NCBI RefSeq assembly: GCF_000716335.1 | Contig: NZ_KL591012.1 | Coordinates: forward strand, 68,407-132,406 | From: Streptomyces sp. NRRL S-118 | GTDB lineage: Bacteria; Actinomycetota; Actinomycetes; Streptomycetales; Streptomycetaceae | Direction of reading: 5' to 3' | DNA: 64,000 bases | Shown here: positions 24,537-33,750 of the stretch, piece after piece | How positions within the stretch are numbered: position 1 is the first letter of the stretch | Layout of the letters: each line of letters opens with the position of its first letter | The notes under the pieces: model-generated | Database searches by the model: none | Seen by the model: the letters and a program-made list of their open reading frames with translations, nothing else | Told to the model about the DNA's origin: nothing | Position numbers and translations under genes: made by a program

Positions 24537-26612
24537 ATGCTCCAGGCAATCGGACTGACCAGCACCCCTCGGCGGGGATGCGACTTCGCCGTGCGCGACC
24601 TCACGTTCGAGGCCCGGCCCGGCGCGGTCACCGTGCTCCTCGGGGCGCCGGGCGCAGGCAAGACCACCGCACTGCGGCTGATGCTCGAACTCGAACCGGG
24701 CCGTGGCATCACGTACTTCCGCGGCCGCCCCCTGCACCGCATCGCCCATCCCGCCCGTGAGGTCGGCGTCCTTCTCGCCGATGTCCCGGGCCGTCCCTCC
24801 CGTACCGTCCGTGGGCAGCTCCGGATGCTCTGCGCGGCCGCCGGTGTCCCCGTCGCGCGCGCCGACTCGGTGCTCGAGGCCGTCGGGCTCCACGGCCTGC
24901 AGGACCAGCGCCTCGGTGCCCTCTCGACCGGTATGGAGCGCCGACTCGGGCTCGCCGCCGCCCTGTTGGGCGACCCGCACACCCTCCTGCTCGACCAGCC
25001 CGCAGTGAGCCTGTCGCCGCGCGAGGCCGGCTGGCTGCACGAACTCCTGCGTGCTCACGCCACCGACGGCGGCACCGTCCTGTGCACCACCGACGACCCC
25101 AAGGAGGCCGCCCGCATCGCCGACCACGTCGTCACCATCGACGAAGGCCGGCTCGTCGCGGACCAGGACGCCGCCGACTTCGCCCGCACCCGGCTGCGCC
25201 CCCGCGTCGCCGTCCGTACGCCCCACGCCGCCCGCCTGGCCGCCGTCGTCAACCGCGAGGCCCGCGCCGCCCGGCGCTCGGTCGAGGTGGTCACCGAGAA
25301 CGGAAACCGTCTGTGCGTGTACGGCAGCACGTGTGCCGAGATCGGCGAGACGGCCTTCCGGCACGGGGTCCTGCTCCACCAACTCGCCGACGAGACCGGC
25401 GACACCGGTCCCGCTCTCGCCCCCGAGGCCGCTCCCGGACCCCGATCGGCACCCGCATCCGGCTTCGGGGCGGAAGCCGGGCCGCATGCCGGGCCCCGTT
25501 CCTCCGGAGCGTCCCCCTCCGGCGCACCCCCCTCCAGTGGGCCTTCATCCAGCGCGCCTTCGTCCGGCGCAGGACCGGCTCCCGGGGCCCCGGAAGAAGC
25601 CCTCGCGGCTCCCGGTGCCGGCGCACCGTCCGGGCCGGCCCCCGCGCCACGCCGGGGCTCCGACGCGGCCGGGACGCACGTGCGTCCCGTGCTCGCCGGC
25701 TCCGTGGTCCCGAGCCGCCCCGGCGAAGCAGGTTCGCGTGCCGCTGCCCCCGGAGGCGCGCTCCCCGGACCACGTGCCGCCACCTCCGCCGAGGACGCGC
25801 ACCCCGGCCCCTTGCCGCCGCCGCTCCGCCCCAAGCCCGTACGCAGCCCGCTGCACCCCGTGCGGTACGAGATGCGCCGACTGCTCGGTGCGCCCGCCAC
25901 GTACGCGGTCACCGTCGCTGTGCTCGTCGCCTCCGCAGCCATCGCCGTGCTGCTGGCCCGGACCGGCCGCACGCCGCTCCCGAGCGTGATCGCCGCCTGG
26001 CCCGGCCTGCTGCCGCTGCCCCCCGCGGCCCTCGGGGCCGGCCTGCTCGGCGCCTTCTCGTTCGGCGACGAATACCGTTACCCCGTCCTCTCCTCCGGTC
26101 GCGGCGCCGTCCCGCGCCGCCCCGGCCTCCTGCTCGCGAAACTGGCCCTCACCGCCATCACCGCGCTGATGCTGGCCCTGGTCGCCGCCGTGATCGACCT
26201 CGAAGCACTCCGCCTCGTCTACGGCGGAGACTTGATTCCCGTGCCGGACAACTGGCCCACCCTGTGCGCCAGCTGGGCCGGACTGGCGGTCGGATGCGCC
26301 TGGGCGGGCCTCCTGGCGGCGGGGATCTTCCGGGCGACCGCGGCCGGTGTGACCGCCGTCCTCGCCGTGCCGGTCCTCATCACCCCGCTCGTGCAGAAGG
26401 TACTCGTGGGGCCGTCCGTGCGTTCGATCACGGGACTGCCCGGCCGACTGCGCGAACTGTCCTGGACGCGCTGGCCGTACGAGGTCGATCGCTGGCTGAT
26501 GGGAGCGGTGCACGTGGTGGCGCAACCCGTCGGCGCGGCACTGGTGTTGTCGCTGACCGCCCTCATCTGCGCCTATCTGCTCACAGGGCTGCGGCGCCGC
26601 GCCCGTTGGTGA
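24537..26612 (+). CDS. Single-chain ABC transporter (ATPase plus permease)
   Basis: This 691-residue protein joins an ABC ATPase (about residues 1-285) to a six-helix permease (about residues 445-690). The connecting linker of about 155 residues is almost wholly Pro, Ala, Ser and Gly. The Walker A is LLGAPGAGKTTAL. The signature motif is degenerate, LSTGMERRLGLAAALLG. The Walker B is HTLLLDQPAVSLSP, in which Gln replaces the usual catalytic Glu. The permease resembles ABC-2 exporters. The Walker B change suggests slow or altered ATP hydrolysis. The ATG at 24537 follows GGGAGAAG. The substrate is unknown. The gene lies just upstream of whiH but is separated from it by a promoter. Confidence 0.85.
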   Translation: MLQAIGLTSTPRRGCDFAVRDLTFEARPGAVTVLLGAPGAGKTTALRLMLELEPGRGITYFRGRPLHRIAHPAREVGVLLADVPGRPSRTVRGQLRMLCAAAGVPVARADSVLEAVGLHGLQDQRLGALSTGMERRLGLAAALLGDPHTLLLDQPAVSLSPREAGWLHELLRAHATDGGTVLCTTDDPKEAARIADHVVTIDEGRLVADQDAADFARTRLRPRVAVRTPHAARLAAVVNREARAARRSVEVVTENGNRLCVYGSTCAEIGETAFRHGVLLHQLADETGDTGPALAPEAAPGPRSAPASGFGAEAGPHAGPRSSGASPSGAPPSSGPSSSAPSSGAGPAPGAPEEALAAPGAGAPSGPAPAPRRGSDAAGTHVRPVLAGSVVPSRPGEAGSRAAAPGGALPGPRAATSAEDAHPGPLPPPLRPKPVRSPLHPVRYEMRRLLGAPATYAVTVAVLVASAAIAVLLARTGRTPLPSVIAAWPGLLPLPPAALGAGLLGAFSFGDEYRYPVLSSGRGAVPRRPGLLLAKLALTAITALMLALVAAVIDLEALRLVYGGDLIPVPDNWPTLCASWAGLAVGCAWAGLLAAGIFRATAAGVTAVLAVPVLITPLVQKVLVGPSVRSITGLPGRLRELSWTRWPYEVDRWLMGAVHVVAQPVGAALVLSLTALICAYLLTGLRRRARW

Positions 26613-26655
26613 CCAAGCGGTGACCAAAGCGCTTCGAACGGTCATAACTCCCTTG

Positions 26656-26680
26656 GAAATTGCCCGCTTCCTTCCGATAA
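26656..26680 (+). promoter_or_regulatory. SigWhiG-type promoter of whiH
   Basis: GAAA at 26656-26659 and TCCGATAA at 26673-26680 are separated by 13 bp. They resemble the motility/sporulation sigma consensus TAAA-N(about 15)-GCCGATAA. whiH is an established SigWhiG target in S. coelicolor, and this element is about 90 bp before its start. Confidence 0.75.
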
Positions 26681-26772
26681 GGCGTCAATTGAGAAGCGAG
26701 CGCCGATCACCCTTTCGTGTGCTTTTCACCAAAGACCTCAAGGGCCGTGGAAACGACGCCGACAAAGGATGC

Positions 26773-27660
26773 GTGAGTACCCTTGCGCACACCATGATGA
26801 CCGCCGCCCGCCCCGTGGAGACCGGCCTCGCGGCCCCGGGCGGACTGGACCGATACCCCTACGCGGAAGGCCCTGGTGCCGACCGCGTCGGCCCGCCCGC
26901 GTGGGAAGGCGCCGACACGGACCTTGGCCGGGTGGGCCGGCGGGCGGCGGGCAGTCGCGGCCGCGGACTGCACGGCCAACTCGTCCAACAGCTCGGCCAG
27001 ATGATCGTTTCCGGCGATCTGGGCGCGGACCGGCCGCTCGTACCCGAGGAGATCGGCCAGCGCTTCGAGGTCTCCCGCACCGTCGTCCGGGAGTCCCTGC
27101 GCGTCCTCGAAGCCAAGGGCCTGGTCAGCGCGCGCCCCAACGTCGGCACCCGGGTCCGGCCGGTCAGTGACTGGAACCTGCTCGATCCGGACATCATCGA
27201 GTGGCGGGCCTTCGGGCCGCAGCGCGAGGATCAGCGCCGCGAGCTGAGCGAGCTGCGGTGGACGATCGAACCGCTGGCCGCGCGCCTCGCCGCAGGGCAT
27301 GGCCGCGAGGACATGCAGCAGCGGCTCGGGGACATGGTCGAGATCATGGGCCACGCCTTCGCGCAGGGTGACGCGATCACCTTCTCCCGCGCGGACGCCG
27401 AGTTCCACTCCCTGCTGATCCAGGTCGCGGGCAACCGGATGCTCGAGCACCTCTCCGGCATCGTCTCCGCCGCCCTCCAGGTCTCGGGATCCCCGGCCAT
27501 CAGCTGCGACCGTCCGAGCGAGCCCTGCCTCGCGCACCACGCGCGCATCGTCGACGCCCTGGCCACGGGTGACGGGCATGCGGCGGAGTCGGCCATGCGG
27601 CAGCTGCTGACGACCCACCCGGAGGTGGAGCGGGTCGTGCCCGCTCCTCGCGAGCACTGA
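26773..27660 (+). CDS. whiH: WhiH sporulation regulator (GntR/FadR family)
   Basis: This developmental transcription factor is needed for sporulation septation in aerial hyphae. It has 295 residues. A flexible N-terminus of about 60 residues precedes a GntR winged helix (about 68-135: LVPEEIGQRFEVSRTVVRES, then VSARPNVGTRVRPVSDW). A FadR-type FCD ligand domain follows (about 155-280), with conserved ADAEFHSLLIQVAGNRML. WhiH is identified by this sequence and by its position immediately upstream of hrdB, as in S. coelicolor. The GTG at 26773 follows AAAGGA. The SigWhiG-type promoter upstream links it to the whiG cascade. The ligand of the FCD domain is unknown. Confidence 0.93.
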   Translation: MSTLAHTMMTAARPVETGLAAPGGLDRYPYAEGPGADRVGPPAWEGADTDLGRVGRRAAGSRGRGLHGQLVQQLGQMIVSGDLGADRPLVPEEIGQRFEVSRTVVRESLRVLEAKGLVSARPNVGTRVRPVSDWNLLDPDIIEWRAFGPQREDQRRELSELRWTIEPLAARLAAGHGREDMQQRLGDMVEIMGHAFAQGDAITFSRADAEFHSLLIQVAGNRMLEHLSGIVSAALQVSGSPAISCDRPSEPCLAHHARIVDALATGDGHAAESAMRQLLTTHPEVERVVPAPREH

Positions 27661-28156
27661 GCCGCCGGCGGCAACCGCGCACGCGCACGGATCACGGGCG
27701 CGGGTGCTGTGTGCCGCCGGGCCCCGGTCGATCCCGCGCGTCGATCACGTTCAACATGGCGCCTGCGGCGTACGTGCAGCATGCTGCGCGCGCGACGCAA
27801 GCGGTACAAGTGGCGTACGCGGCGTAGTCGCGCACGCCGCGCCCGTCCGGACGTACCGGATCCGGACGTACCCCGGCGGTCCGCCGACGTGCATTTACAG
27901 GGGTGATCTCCCCATCTGGCCGTTTTGAACATATTTGGGGTGTGACTCGGGCCACGTGAAACGGGCGTAACGCTCCACGAAGCCCTGCGATGACCTAAGA
28001 GGTGATGGCCGAGGAAGGAATACAGCCGCCGTTCAGGGCGCTGTCCAGCTCCGAGGTCCACCCGCGTCGTCGGCACATTCCCCGCCGGCGGTCGTCGGCT
28101 CCGGCTCGATCATGAGCGGGGCCGGAAGCCGTTTCCATCGTTCCGAGAGGTTGTTC
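27661..28156. other. Long leader and promoter region of hrdB
   Basis: No gene is convincing in these 496 bp. The first part (27750-27880) contains repeated CGTAC and a CCGGACGTACC duplication with dyad symmetry (27846-27875). An unusually AT-rich stretch at 27918-27940 (CCGTTTTGAACATATTTGG) is a good candidate for the main hrdB promoter. A GGAAT at 28017 resembles a SigR -35 element but has no matching GTT at the right distance. Confidence 0.5.
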
Positions 28157-29707
28157 GTGTCGGCCAGCACATCCCGTACGCTCCCGCCGGAGATCGCCGA
28201 GTCCGAGTCTGTGATGGCGCTCATCGAGCGGGGAAAGGCTGATGGGCAGATCGCCGGCGATGACGTGCGTCGGGCCTTCGAGGCTGACCAGATTCCGCCA
28301 ACCCAGTGGAAGAATGTTCTGCGCAGCCTCAATCAGATCCTCGAGGAAGAGGGTGTGACGCTGATGGTCAGTGCAGCGGAGTCGCCGAAGCGCGCCCGTA
28401 AGAGCGTCGCAGCGAAGAGCCCGGCAAAGCGCACCGCCACCAAGACCGTCACCGCCAAGACGACCGTGACGAAGCCCGTCGCGGCCGCCACGGCCCCGGC
28501 GGCCCCGAGCGCGGACGCCCCGGCCGACGAGGCCGGTACCCCCGCCAAGAAGGCGGCCGCGAAGAAGACCGCCGCGAAGAAGACGGCGGTGAAGAAGACC
28601 GCCGCCGCGAAGAAGACGACGGCCAAGAAGACCACGGCCAAGAAGGACCCCGACGAGCTCATCGAGGGCGAAGAGCTGCTCGACGACGTCGCCCCCGGCA
28701 AGGGCGAGGAGGAAGAGGCCGACGGCGAGACCAAGGGCTTCGTCCTGTCCGACGAGGACGAGGACGACGCGCCCGCGCAGCAGGTCGCCGTCGCCGGTGC
28801 CACCGCCGACCCGGTCAAGGACTACCTCAAGCAGATCGGTAAGGTCCCGCTCCTCAACGCCGAGCAGGAGGTCGAGCTCGCCAAGCGCATCGAGGCCGGT
28901 CTGTTCGCCGAGGACAAGCTGGCGAACTCCGACAAGCTGGCCCCGAAGCTCAAGCGCGAGCTCGAGATCATCGCCGAGGACGGCCGCCGCGCCAAGAACC
29001 ACCTGCTGGAGGCCAACCTCCGCCTCGTGGTCTCGCTCGCCAAGCGCTACACCGGCCGCGGCATGCTCTTCCTGGACCTGATCCAGGAAGGCAACCTCGG
29101 TCTGATCCGCGCGGTCGAGAAGTTCGACTACACCAAGGGCTACAAGTTCTCCACGTACGCCACCTGGTGGATCCGGCAGGCGATCACCCGTGCCATGGCC
29201 GACCAGGCCCGCACCATCCGTATCCCGGTGCACATGGTCGAGGTCATCAACAAGCTGGCGCGCGTCCAGCGCCAGATGCTCCAGGACCTGGGCCGCGAGC
29301 CCACCCCGGAGGAGCTGGCCAAGGAGCTCGACATGACCCCCGAGAAGGTCATCGAGGTCCAGAAGTACGGCCGCGAGCCGATCTCGCTGCACACCCCCCT
29401 CGGTGAGGACGGCGACAGCGAGTTCGGTGACCTGATCGAGGACTCCGAGGCGGTCGTGCCGGCCGACGCGGTCAGCTTCACCCTCCTCCAGGAGCAGCTG
29501 CACTCCGTGCTCGACACGCTCTCCGAGCGCGAGGCGGGCGTGGTCTCCATGCGCTTCGGCCTCACGGACGGTCAGCCGAAGACCCTGGACGAGATCGGCA
29601 AGGTCTACGGCGTGACCCGTGAGCGGATCCGCCAGATCGAGTCCAAGACCATGTCGAAGCTCCGTCACCCGTCGCGCTCGCAGGTCCTGCGCGACTACCT
29701 CGACTGA
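28157..29707 (+). CDS. hrdB: HrdB principal sigma factor
   Basis: This is the essential housekeeping sigma-70 of Streptomyces, 516 residues. Region 1.1-like sequence covers residues 1-75. A long Lys/Ala-rich repeat tract (about 85-175, many AKKT units) and an acidic stretch follow. Region 1.2 is [16 protein letters not shown] and region 2 has [20 protein letters not shown] and [20 protein letters not shown]. Region 4 ends with the helix-turn-helix [20 protein letters not shown]. The GTG at 28157 has GAGAGG 6 bases before it. The core is near-identical to what I recall for S. coelicolor HrdB; the Lys/Ala tract is the variable part. A terminator follows. Confidence 0.98.
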   Translation: MSASTSRTLPPEIAESESVMALIERGKADGQIAGDDVRRAFEADQIPPTQWKNVLRSLNQILEEEGVTLMVSAAESPKRARKSVAAKSPAKRTATKTVTAKTTVTKPVAAATAPAAPSADAPADEAGTPAKKAAAKKTAAKKTAVKKTAAAKKTTAKKTTAKKDPDELIEGEELLDDVAPGKGEEEEADGETKGFVLSDEDEDDAPAQQVAVAGATADPVKDYLKQIGKVPLLNAEQEVELAKRIEAGLFAEDKLANSDKLAPKLKRELEIIAEDGRRAKNHLLEANLRLVVSLAKRYTGRGMLFLDLIQEGNLGLIRAVEKFDYTKGYKFSTYATWWIRQAITRAMADQARTIRIPVHMVEVINKLARVQRQMLQDLGREPTPEELAKELDMTPEKVIEVQKYGREPISLHTPLGEDGDSEFGDLIEDSEAVVPADAVSFTLLQEQLHSVLDTLSEREAGVVSMRFGLTDGQPKTLDEIGKVYGVTRERIRQIESKTMSKLRHPSRSQVLRDYLD

Positions 29708-29731
29708 GTCGGCAGCGCAAACGCAGCTGGG

Positions 29732-29769
29732 CGGAGGGCCCGGTTCCCGGAAGGGAGCCGGGCCCTCCG
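29732..29769 (+). terminator. Terminator of hrdB
   Basis: A 17-bp stem (29732-29748 with 29753-29769, one G-U pair) with a 4-base GGAA loop starts 25 bp after the hrdB stop codon. Confidence 0.88.
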
Positions 29770-29846
29770 GCGTCCGAGCGGGTGCGGCCGCGGGCCAAAT
29801 GGCCGACGCTGGGTGAACGGGGTTCACCGGAGAGTCAGGAGACCGC

Positions 29847-30683
29847 ATGCGTCGTCTGCGTCGACCCATCAGCCGGATCCGGACGGGGGCCGTGGCCGTG
29901 GCCATGGGCGCACTGGCGGCCGTGGCGCTGCCCCTCGCCGTGCCGGCGCCCGTGTCCGCCGACAGCGTGGTGGTCGGCGGACAGCCGGTCCGCGCCGCCG
30001 ACAGCCCCTGGGCCGTGGCCCTGGCGAGCCGTGAACGGTTCGGGGCCATGCGCTCCGGCCAGTTCTGCGGTGGTGTGGTCGTCGCGCCCACCAAGGTGGT
30101 GACCGCCGCCCACTGCCTGGGACCCGCGGTGCTCGGCAGCGAACCCGGCTCCGTGGCCGATCTGGCGGTCATCGCGGGGCGGACGAACCTGAGTGGCACG
30201 GGCGGGCGTGAGGTGTCCGTGACGCGGGCGTGGATCAGCCCGGCGTACGACCCCGAGACGCAGTCGGGCGACCTCGCCGTGCTGACGCTGGGGAGCGCCC
30301 TGCCCGCCTCGTATGTGATCAAGGTCGCGGGACGGGACGATCCGGCATACCGGCCCGGCACGAGCGCGGACGTGTACGGCTGGGGGGATACGACGGGTGG
30401 TGGCGCCTATGCGCACGGTCTGCACTCGGCGCGGGTGCAGGTCCTGCCCGACGACGTCTGCCGTCGCGCCTACGCGACGGGAGCGGGCGGGGCGTACGTG
30501 CCGGCGACGATGCTGTGCGCGGGGGTGCCCGACGGGGGGCGGGACGCCTGCCAGGGCGACAGTGGAGGGCCGCTGGTGGCGCAGGGCCGGCTGATCGGCC
30601 TGGTCTCCTGGGGCAGCGGTTGCGGGCAGCCGGGAAGTCCGGGGGTGTACACCCGCGTCTCGGCAGTGATGCCGGCGCTCTGA
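29847..30683 (+). CDS. Secreted trypsin-like serine protease (S1)
   Basis: This 278-residue exported protease has a signal peptide with a twin-arginine-like basic start (MRRLRRPISR), a hydrophobic core and cleavage after APVSA near residue 38. The mature N-terminus VVVGGQPV resembles the activation site of chymotrypsin-fold zymogens. The catalytic triad is visible: His in VVTAAHCLG, Asp in SGDLAVLTL and Ser in CQGDSGGPLVA. An Asp six residues before that Ser (RDACQGDSG) predicts trypsin-like cleavage after Arg or Lys. Three disulfides are plausible. It stands alone between hrdB and a convergent small gene, with terminators on both sides. Confidence 0.93.
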   Translation: MRRLRRPISRIRTGAVAVAMGALAAVALPLAVPAPVSADSVVVGGQPVRAADSPWAVALASRERFGAMRSGQFCGGVVVAPTKVVTAAHCLGPAVLGSEPGSVADLAVIAGRTNLSGTGGREVSVTRAWISPAYDPETQSGDLAVLTLGSALPASYVIKVAGRDDPAYRPGTSADVYGWGDTTGGGAYAHGLHSARVQVLPDDVCRRAYATGAGGAYVPATMLCAGVPDGGRDACQGDSGGPLVAQGRLIGLVSWGSGCGQPGSPGVYTRVSAVMPAL

Positions 30684-30751
30684 CGACCTCGCCGCATGGG
30701 CGCGCACGCACCCGGGCGCCCGGTTCTCCGCTGCGCCGGGGTGTACGAGAA

Positions 30752-30790
30752 CGGGCGGCCGACCCCCGTGGTGCGGGGGGCGGCCGCCCG
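30752..30790. terminator. Bidirectional terminator
   Basis: Arms of 17 bp (30752-30768 and 30774-30790) match with a single mismatch around a 5-base loop. They lie between the convergent protease gene and the small zinc-ribbon gene. Confidence 0.88.
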
Positions 30791-30834
30791 TCGGCCGGTC
30801 CTGGACCGGCCCGTAGCTCGTCGGGATGTGAGCG

Positions 30835-31062
30835 TCAGCGATCCTCTTCGGTGCTGGCCGGCACGGTGGTGAGCCGGTCCGTCTCATCCTGTATTTCCGC
30901 GGCGATCTTCTTGAGTTCCGGCTCGAACTTGCGCCCGTGGTGGGCGCAGAAGAGCAGTTCGCCACCGCTGGTCAGCACGACGCGCAGATATGCCTGGGCG
31001 CCGCAGCGGTCGCAGCGGTCGGCGGCCGTCAGCGGGCTCGCGGGGGTCAGAACAGTAGTCAC
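30835..31062 (-). CDS. Small zinc-ribbon protein (DUF7455-type)
   Basis: This 75-residue actinobacterial protein has a putative zinc site formed by CDRCGAQAYLRV (residues 17-28) and the later FCAHHGRKF (residues 38-46). The C-terminal half is charged and helical (ELKKIAAEIQDETDRL). The family is widespread in Streptomyces close to sigma-factor and gyrase-type genes, but its function is unknown. The GTG at 31062 follows AAGAGG. It diverges from parE and ends at the terminator shared with the protease gene. Confidence 0.88.
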   Translation of the reverse strand: MTTVLTPASPLTAADRCDRCGAQAYLRVVLTSGGELLFCAHHGRKFEPELKKIAAEIQDETDRLTTVPASTEEDR

Positions 31063-31502
31063 GTCGCCTCTTCTCTAGCTCGACGAGCTGTCGTACCAGG
31101 GTCAACATCCAACCAGGCCGAAAACGTTCCCGCTCGTGGCTTTTCCTCGAAACTTTTTCCAAGGTGGCTGTCTGCTGCCGGTTGGCGGCGAATGAGCCGT
31201 ATTGCTGTGCTCTACGGGTTTCGCGTTGTTTGCGGTGTATGTCTCGTTCGTCCTCCCGGCTGGTTGCCGGTTGTGCATGAGGACGTGCCCGGAGCCTAAA
31301 TGGTTCATGCCTGGAAGGGAACGTGATGTGCACGTCACCCCATCGAGGGATCGAACACCTATACGACGCTGGACTAGCATGAGTGTTCCACGAGGGTGGC
31401 GTTACAACGGCTCTACCAGGCATCGGTACCCTCTGACCCGGTGACAGACGCCGGGCCTTACCCCCATGGGCCAGATCCCAAATTCAGCGAGGAGCGAACC
31501 GC
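31063..31502. other. Divergent promoter region, small gene and parE
   Basis: This 440-bp gap is less GC-rich than its surroundings (for example 31100-31260). No protein gene is evident. A TTGACC on the minus strand near 31100 may serve the zinc-ribbon gene. For parE, possible -10 elements are TAGCAT (31375-31380) and TACCCT (31427-31432). A small RNA is possible but unsupported. Confidence 0.4.
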
Positions 31503-33620
31503 GTGACCGCCGAGACGTCCGTGCCGTCCAGTGCGCTGCTGACCGCAGACCGTGACGGTTCCAATTACACCGCTCGGCACCTGCTCGTCCTGGAGGGCCT
31601 CGAGGCGGTTCGCAAGCGCCCCGGCATGTACATCGGGTCCACGGACAGCCGCGGCCTGATGCACTGCCTCTGGGAGATCATCGACAACTCGGTCGACGAA
31701 GCCCTCGGCGGGTACTGCGATCACATCGAGGTGATCCTGCACGACGACGGCTCGGTCGAGGTCCGGGACAACGGCCGCGGCATCCCGGTGGACGTCGAGC
31801 CGAAGACCGGTCTCTCCGGCGTCGAAGTGGTCATGACCAAGCTGCACGCCGGCGGCAAGTTCGGCGGCGGGTCGTACGCCGCCTCCGGCGGTCTGCACGG
31901 CGTGGGCGCCTCGGTGGTGAACGCCCTGTCGGCCCGCCTCGACGTCGAGGTCGACCGCAGCAGCTCCACCCACGCCATCAGCTTCCGCCGCGGAGTCCCG
32001 GGCATCTTCACCGAGTCCGGCCCGGACGCCCCCTTCGACCCGGCGAACGGCCTGCGCAAGACCAAGCGTGTGCCGAAGACCCGCACCGGCACCCGCGTGC
32101 GGTACTGGGCGGACCGCCAGATCTTCCTGAAGGACGCCAAGCTCTCCCTGGAGACGCTGCACCAGCGCGCCCGCCAGACCGCCTTCCTGGTCCCCGGCCT
32201 GACCATCGTCGTGCGGGACGAGCGCGACCTCGAGGGCGAGGGCAAGAGCGAGGAGACGTTCCGGTTCGACGGCGGCATCAGCGAGTTCTGCGAGTACCTG
32301 GCCCAGGACAAGGCCGTCTGCGACGTGCTCCGGCTCACCGGCCAGGGCACCTTCAAGGAGACGGTGCCGGTCCTCGACGAGCGCGGCCACATGACGCCCA
32401 CCGAGGTCACCCGCGAGCTCGGCGTCGACGTTGCCCTGCGCTGGGGCACCGGGTACGACTCCACGGTCAAGTCCTTCGTGAACATCATCGCCACCCCCAA
32501 GGGCGGCACCCACGTCACCGGCTTCGAGCGTGCCGTCACCAAGACGGTGAACGAGGTGCTGCGCTCCACCAAGCTGCTGCGCGTCGCCGAGGACGACATC
32601 GTCAAGGACGACGCCCTGGAGGGCCTCACCGCCGTCGTGACCGTACGGCTGGCCGAGCCGCAGTTCGAGGGCCAGACCAAGGAGGTCCTCGGCACGTCCG
32701 CGGCGAACCGCATCGTGGCCACGGTGGTCGCCAAGGAGCTCAAGGCCTTCCTGACCTCCACCAAGCGCGACGCCAAGGCGCAGGCCCGCGCCGTCCTGGA
32801 GAAGGCCGTCGCCGCGGCCCGGACACGCATCGCCGCCCGCCAGCACAAGGAGGCGCAGCGTCGCAAGACCGCGCTGGAGTCCTCCTCCCTCCCCGCCAAG
32901 CTGGCCGACTGCCGCAGTGACGACGTGGAGCGCAGCGAGCTCTTCATCGTCGAGGGGGACTCCGCGCTCGGTACGGCGAAGCTCGCGCGGAACAGCGAGT
33001 TCCAGGCGCTGCTGCCGATCCGCGGCAAGATCCTCAATGTCCAGAAGTCATCCGTCTCGGACATGCTGAAGAACGCCGAGTGCGGCGCGATCATCCAGGT
33101 CATAGGGGCGGGATCCGGCCGGACCTTCGACATCGACGCGGCGCGCTACGGGAAGATCGTGCTCCTCGTCGACGCCGACGTCGACGGCGCCCACATCCGC
33201 TGCCTGCTGCTGACGCTCTTCCAGCGCTACATGCGGCCGATGGTCGAGGCGGGCCGGGTCTTCGCCGCCGTACCGCCGCTGCACCGCATCGAGCTGATCC
33301 AGCCGAAGAAGGGCCAGGACAAGTACGTCTACACGTACTCGGACAACGAGCTGCGGCAGACGCTGCTGGAGTTCCAGCGCAAGGGCGTCCGGTACAAGGA
33401 CTCGATCCAGCGGTACAAGGGTCTCGGCGAGATGGACGCCGACCAGCTCGCGGAGACCACGATGGACCCCCGGCACCGCACCCTGCGCAGGATCAACATC
33501 GGTGACCTGGAGGCCTCGGAGCAGGTCTTCGACCTGCTGATGGGCAACGAGGTGGCGCCGCGCAAGGAGTTCATCACCAGCTCCGCCGCGACGCTGGACC
33601 GTTCCCGCATCGACGCCTGA
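31503..33620 (+). CDS. parE: DNA topoisomerase IV subunit B
   Basis: This ATPase subunit of topoisomerase IV (often annotated as GyrB2 in Streptomyces) decatenates daughter chromosomes together with ParC. It has 705 residues. The GHKL ATPase domain shows EIIDNSVDEALGG, VRDNGRGIPV and GGLHGVGASVVNALS. The transducer domain follows. The TOPRIM domain has VEGDSALGTAKLARN and LLVDADVDGAHIRCLLL, with YKGLGEMDADQL near the C-terminus. The GTG at 31503 has GAGGAG 11 bases before it. Its partner parC lies 8 kb downstream on the opposite strand, as in other Streptomyces, rather than in one operon. Confidence 0.96.
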   Translation: MTAETSVPSSALLTADRDGSNYTARHLLVLEGLEAVRKRPGMYIGSTDSRGLMHCLWEIIDNSVDEALGGYCDHIEVILHDDGSVEVRDNGRGIPVDVEPKTGLSGVEVVMTKLHAGGKFGGGSYAASGGLHGVGASVVNALSARLDVEVDRSSSTHAISFRRGVPGIFTESGPDAPFDPANGLRKTKRVPKTRTGTRVRYWADRQIFLKDAKLSLETLHQRARQTAFLVPGLTIVVRDERDLEGEGKSEETFRFDGGISEFCEYLAQDKAVCDVLRLTGQGTFKETVPVLDERGHMTPTEVTRELGVDVALRWGTGYDSTVKSFVNIIATPKGGTHVTGFERAVTKTVNEVLRSTKLLRVAEDDIVKDDALEGLTAVVTVRLAEPQFEGQTKEVLGTSAANRIVATVVAKELKAFLTSTKRDAKAQARAVLEKAVAAARTRIAARQHKEAQRRKTALESSSLPAKLADCRSDDVERSELFIVEGDSALGTAKLARNSEFQALLPIRGKILNVQKSSVSDMLKNAECGAIIQVIGAGSGRTFDIDAARYGKIVLLVDADVDGAHIRCLLLTLFQRYMRPMVEAGRVFAAVPPLHRIELIQPKKGQDKYVYTYSDNELRQTLLEFQRKGVRYKDSIQRYKGLGEMDADQLAETTMDPRHRTLRRINIGDLEASEQVFDLLMGNEVAPRKEFITSSAATLDRSRIDA

Positions 33621-33632
33621 TTCACCGGAGCT

Positions 33633-33670
33633 CCCCGCCGACTTCACCTGATGGGGTGAAGAGGTCGGGG
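33633..33670 (+). terminator. Probable terminator of parE
   Basis: CCCCG and CTTCACC on the left arm pair with GGTGAAG and CGGGG on the right (33633-33670), with a 4-base internal loop. It begins 13 bp after the parE stop. Confidence 0.6.
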
Positions 33671-33750
33671 ACGGGAGGTCGGGATCCTTCCGGAATGCCC
33701 ATCCTTGGGCACGCGGCCGAAACGGTTCGCTGACAAGGAGGGTCGATTCC

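Noticed and set aside
27750-27880. tRNA or structured RNA in the CGTAC-repeat region before hrdB
   Set aside because: No cloverleaf, anticodon arm or T-arm sequence could be assembled; only short dyads are present.
28017-28042. SigR-type promoter for hrdB starting at GGAAT (28017)
   Set aside because: The 18-base spacing leads to GCT instead of the expected GTT, so the match is too weak to call.
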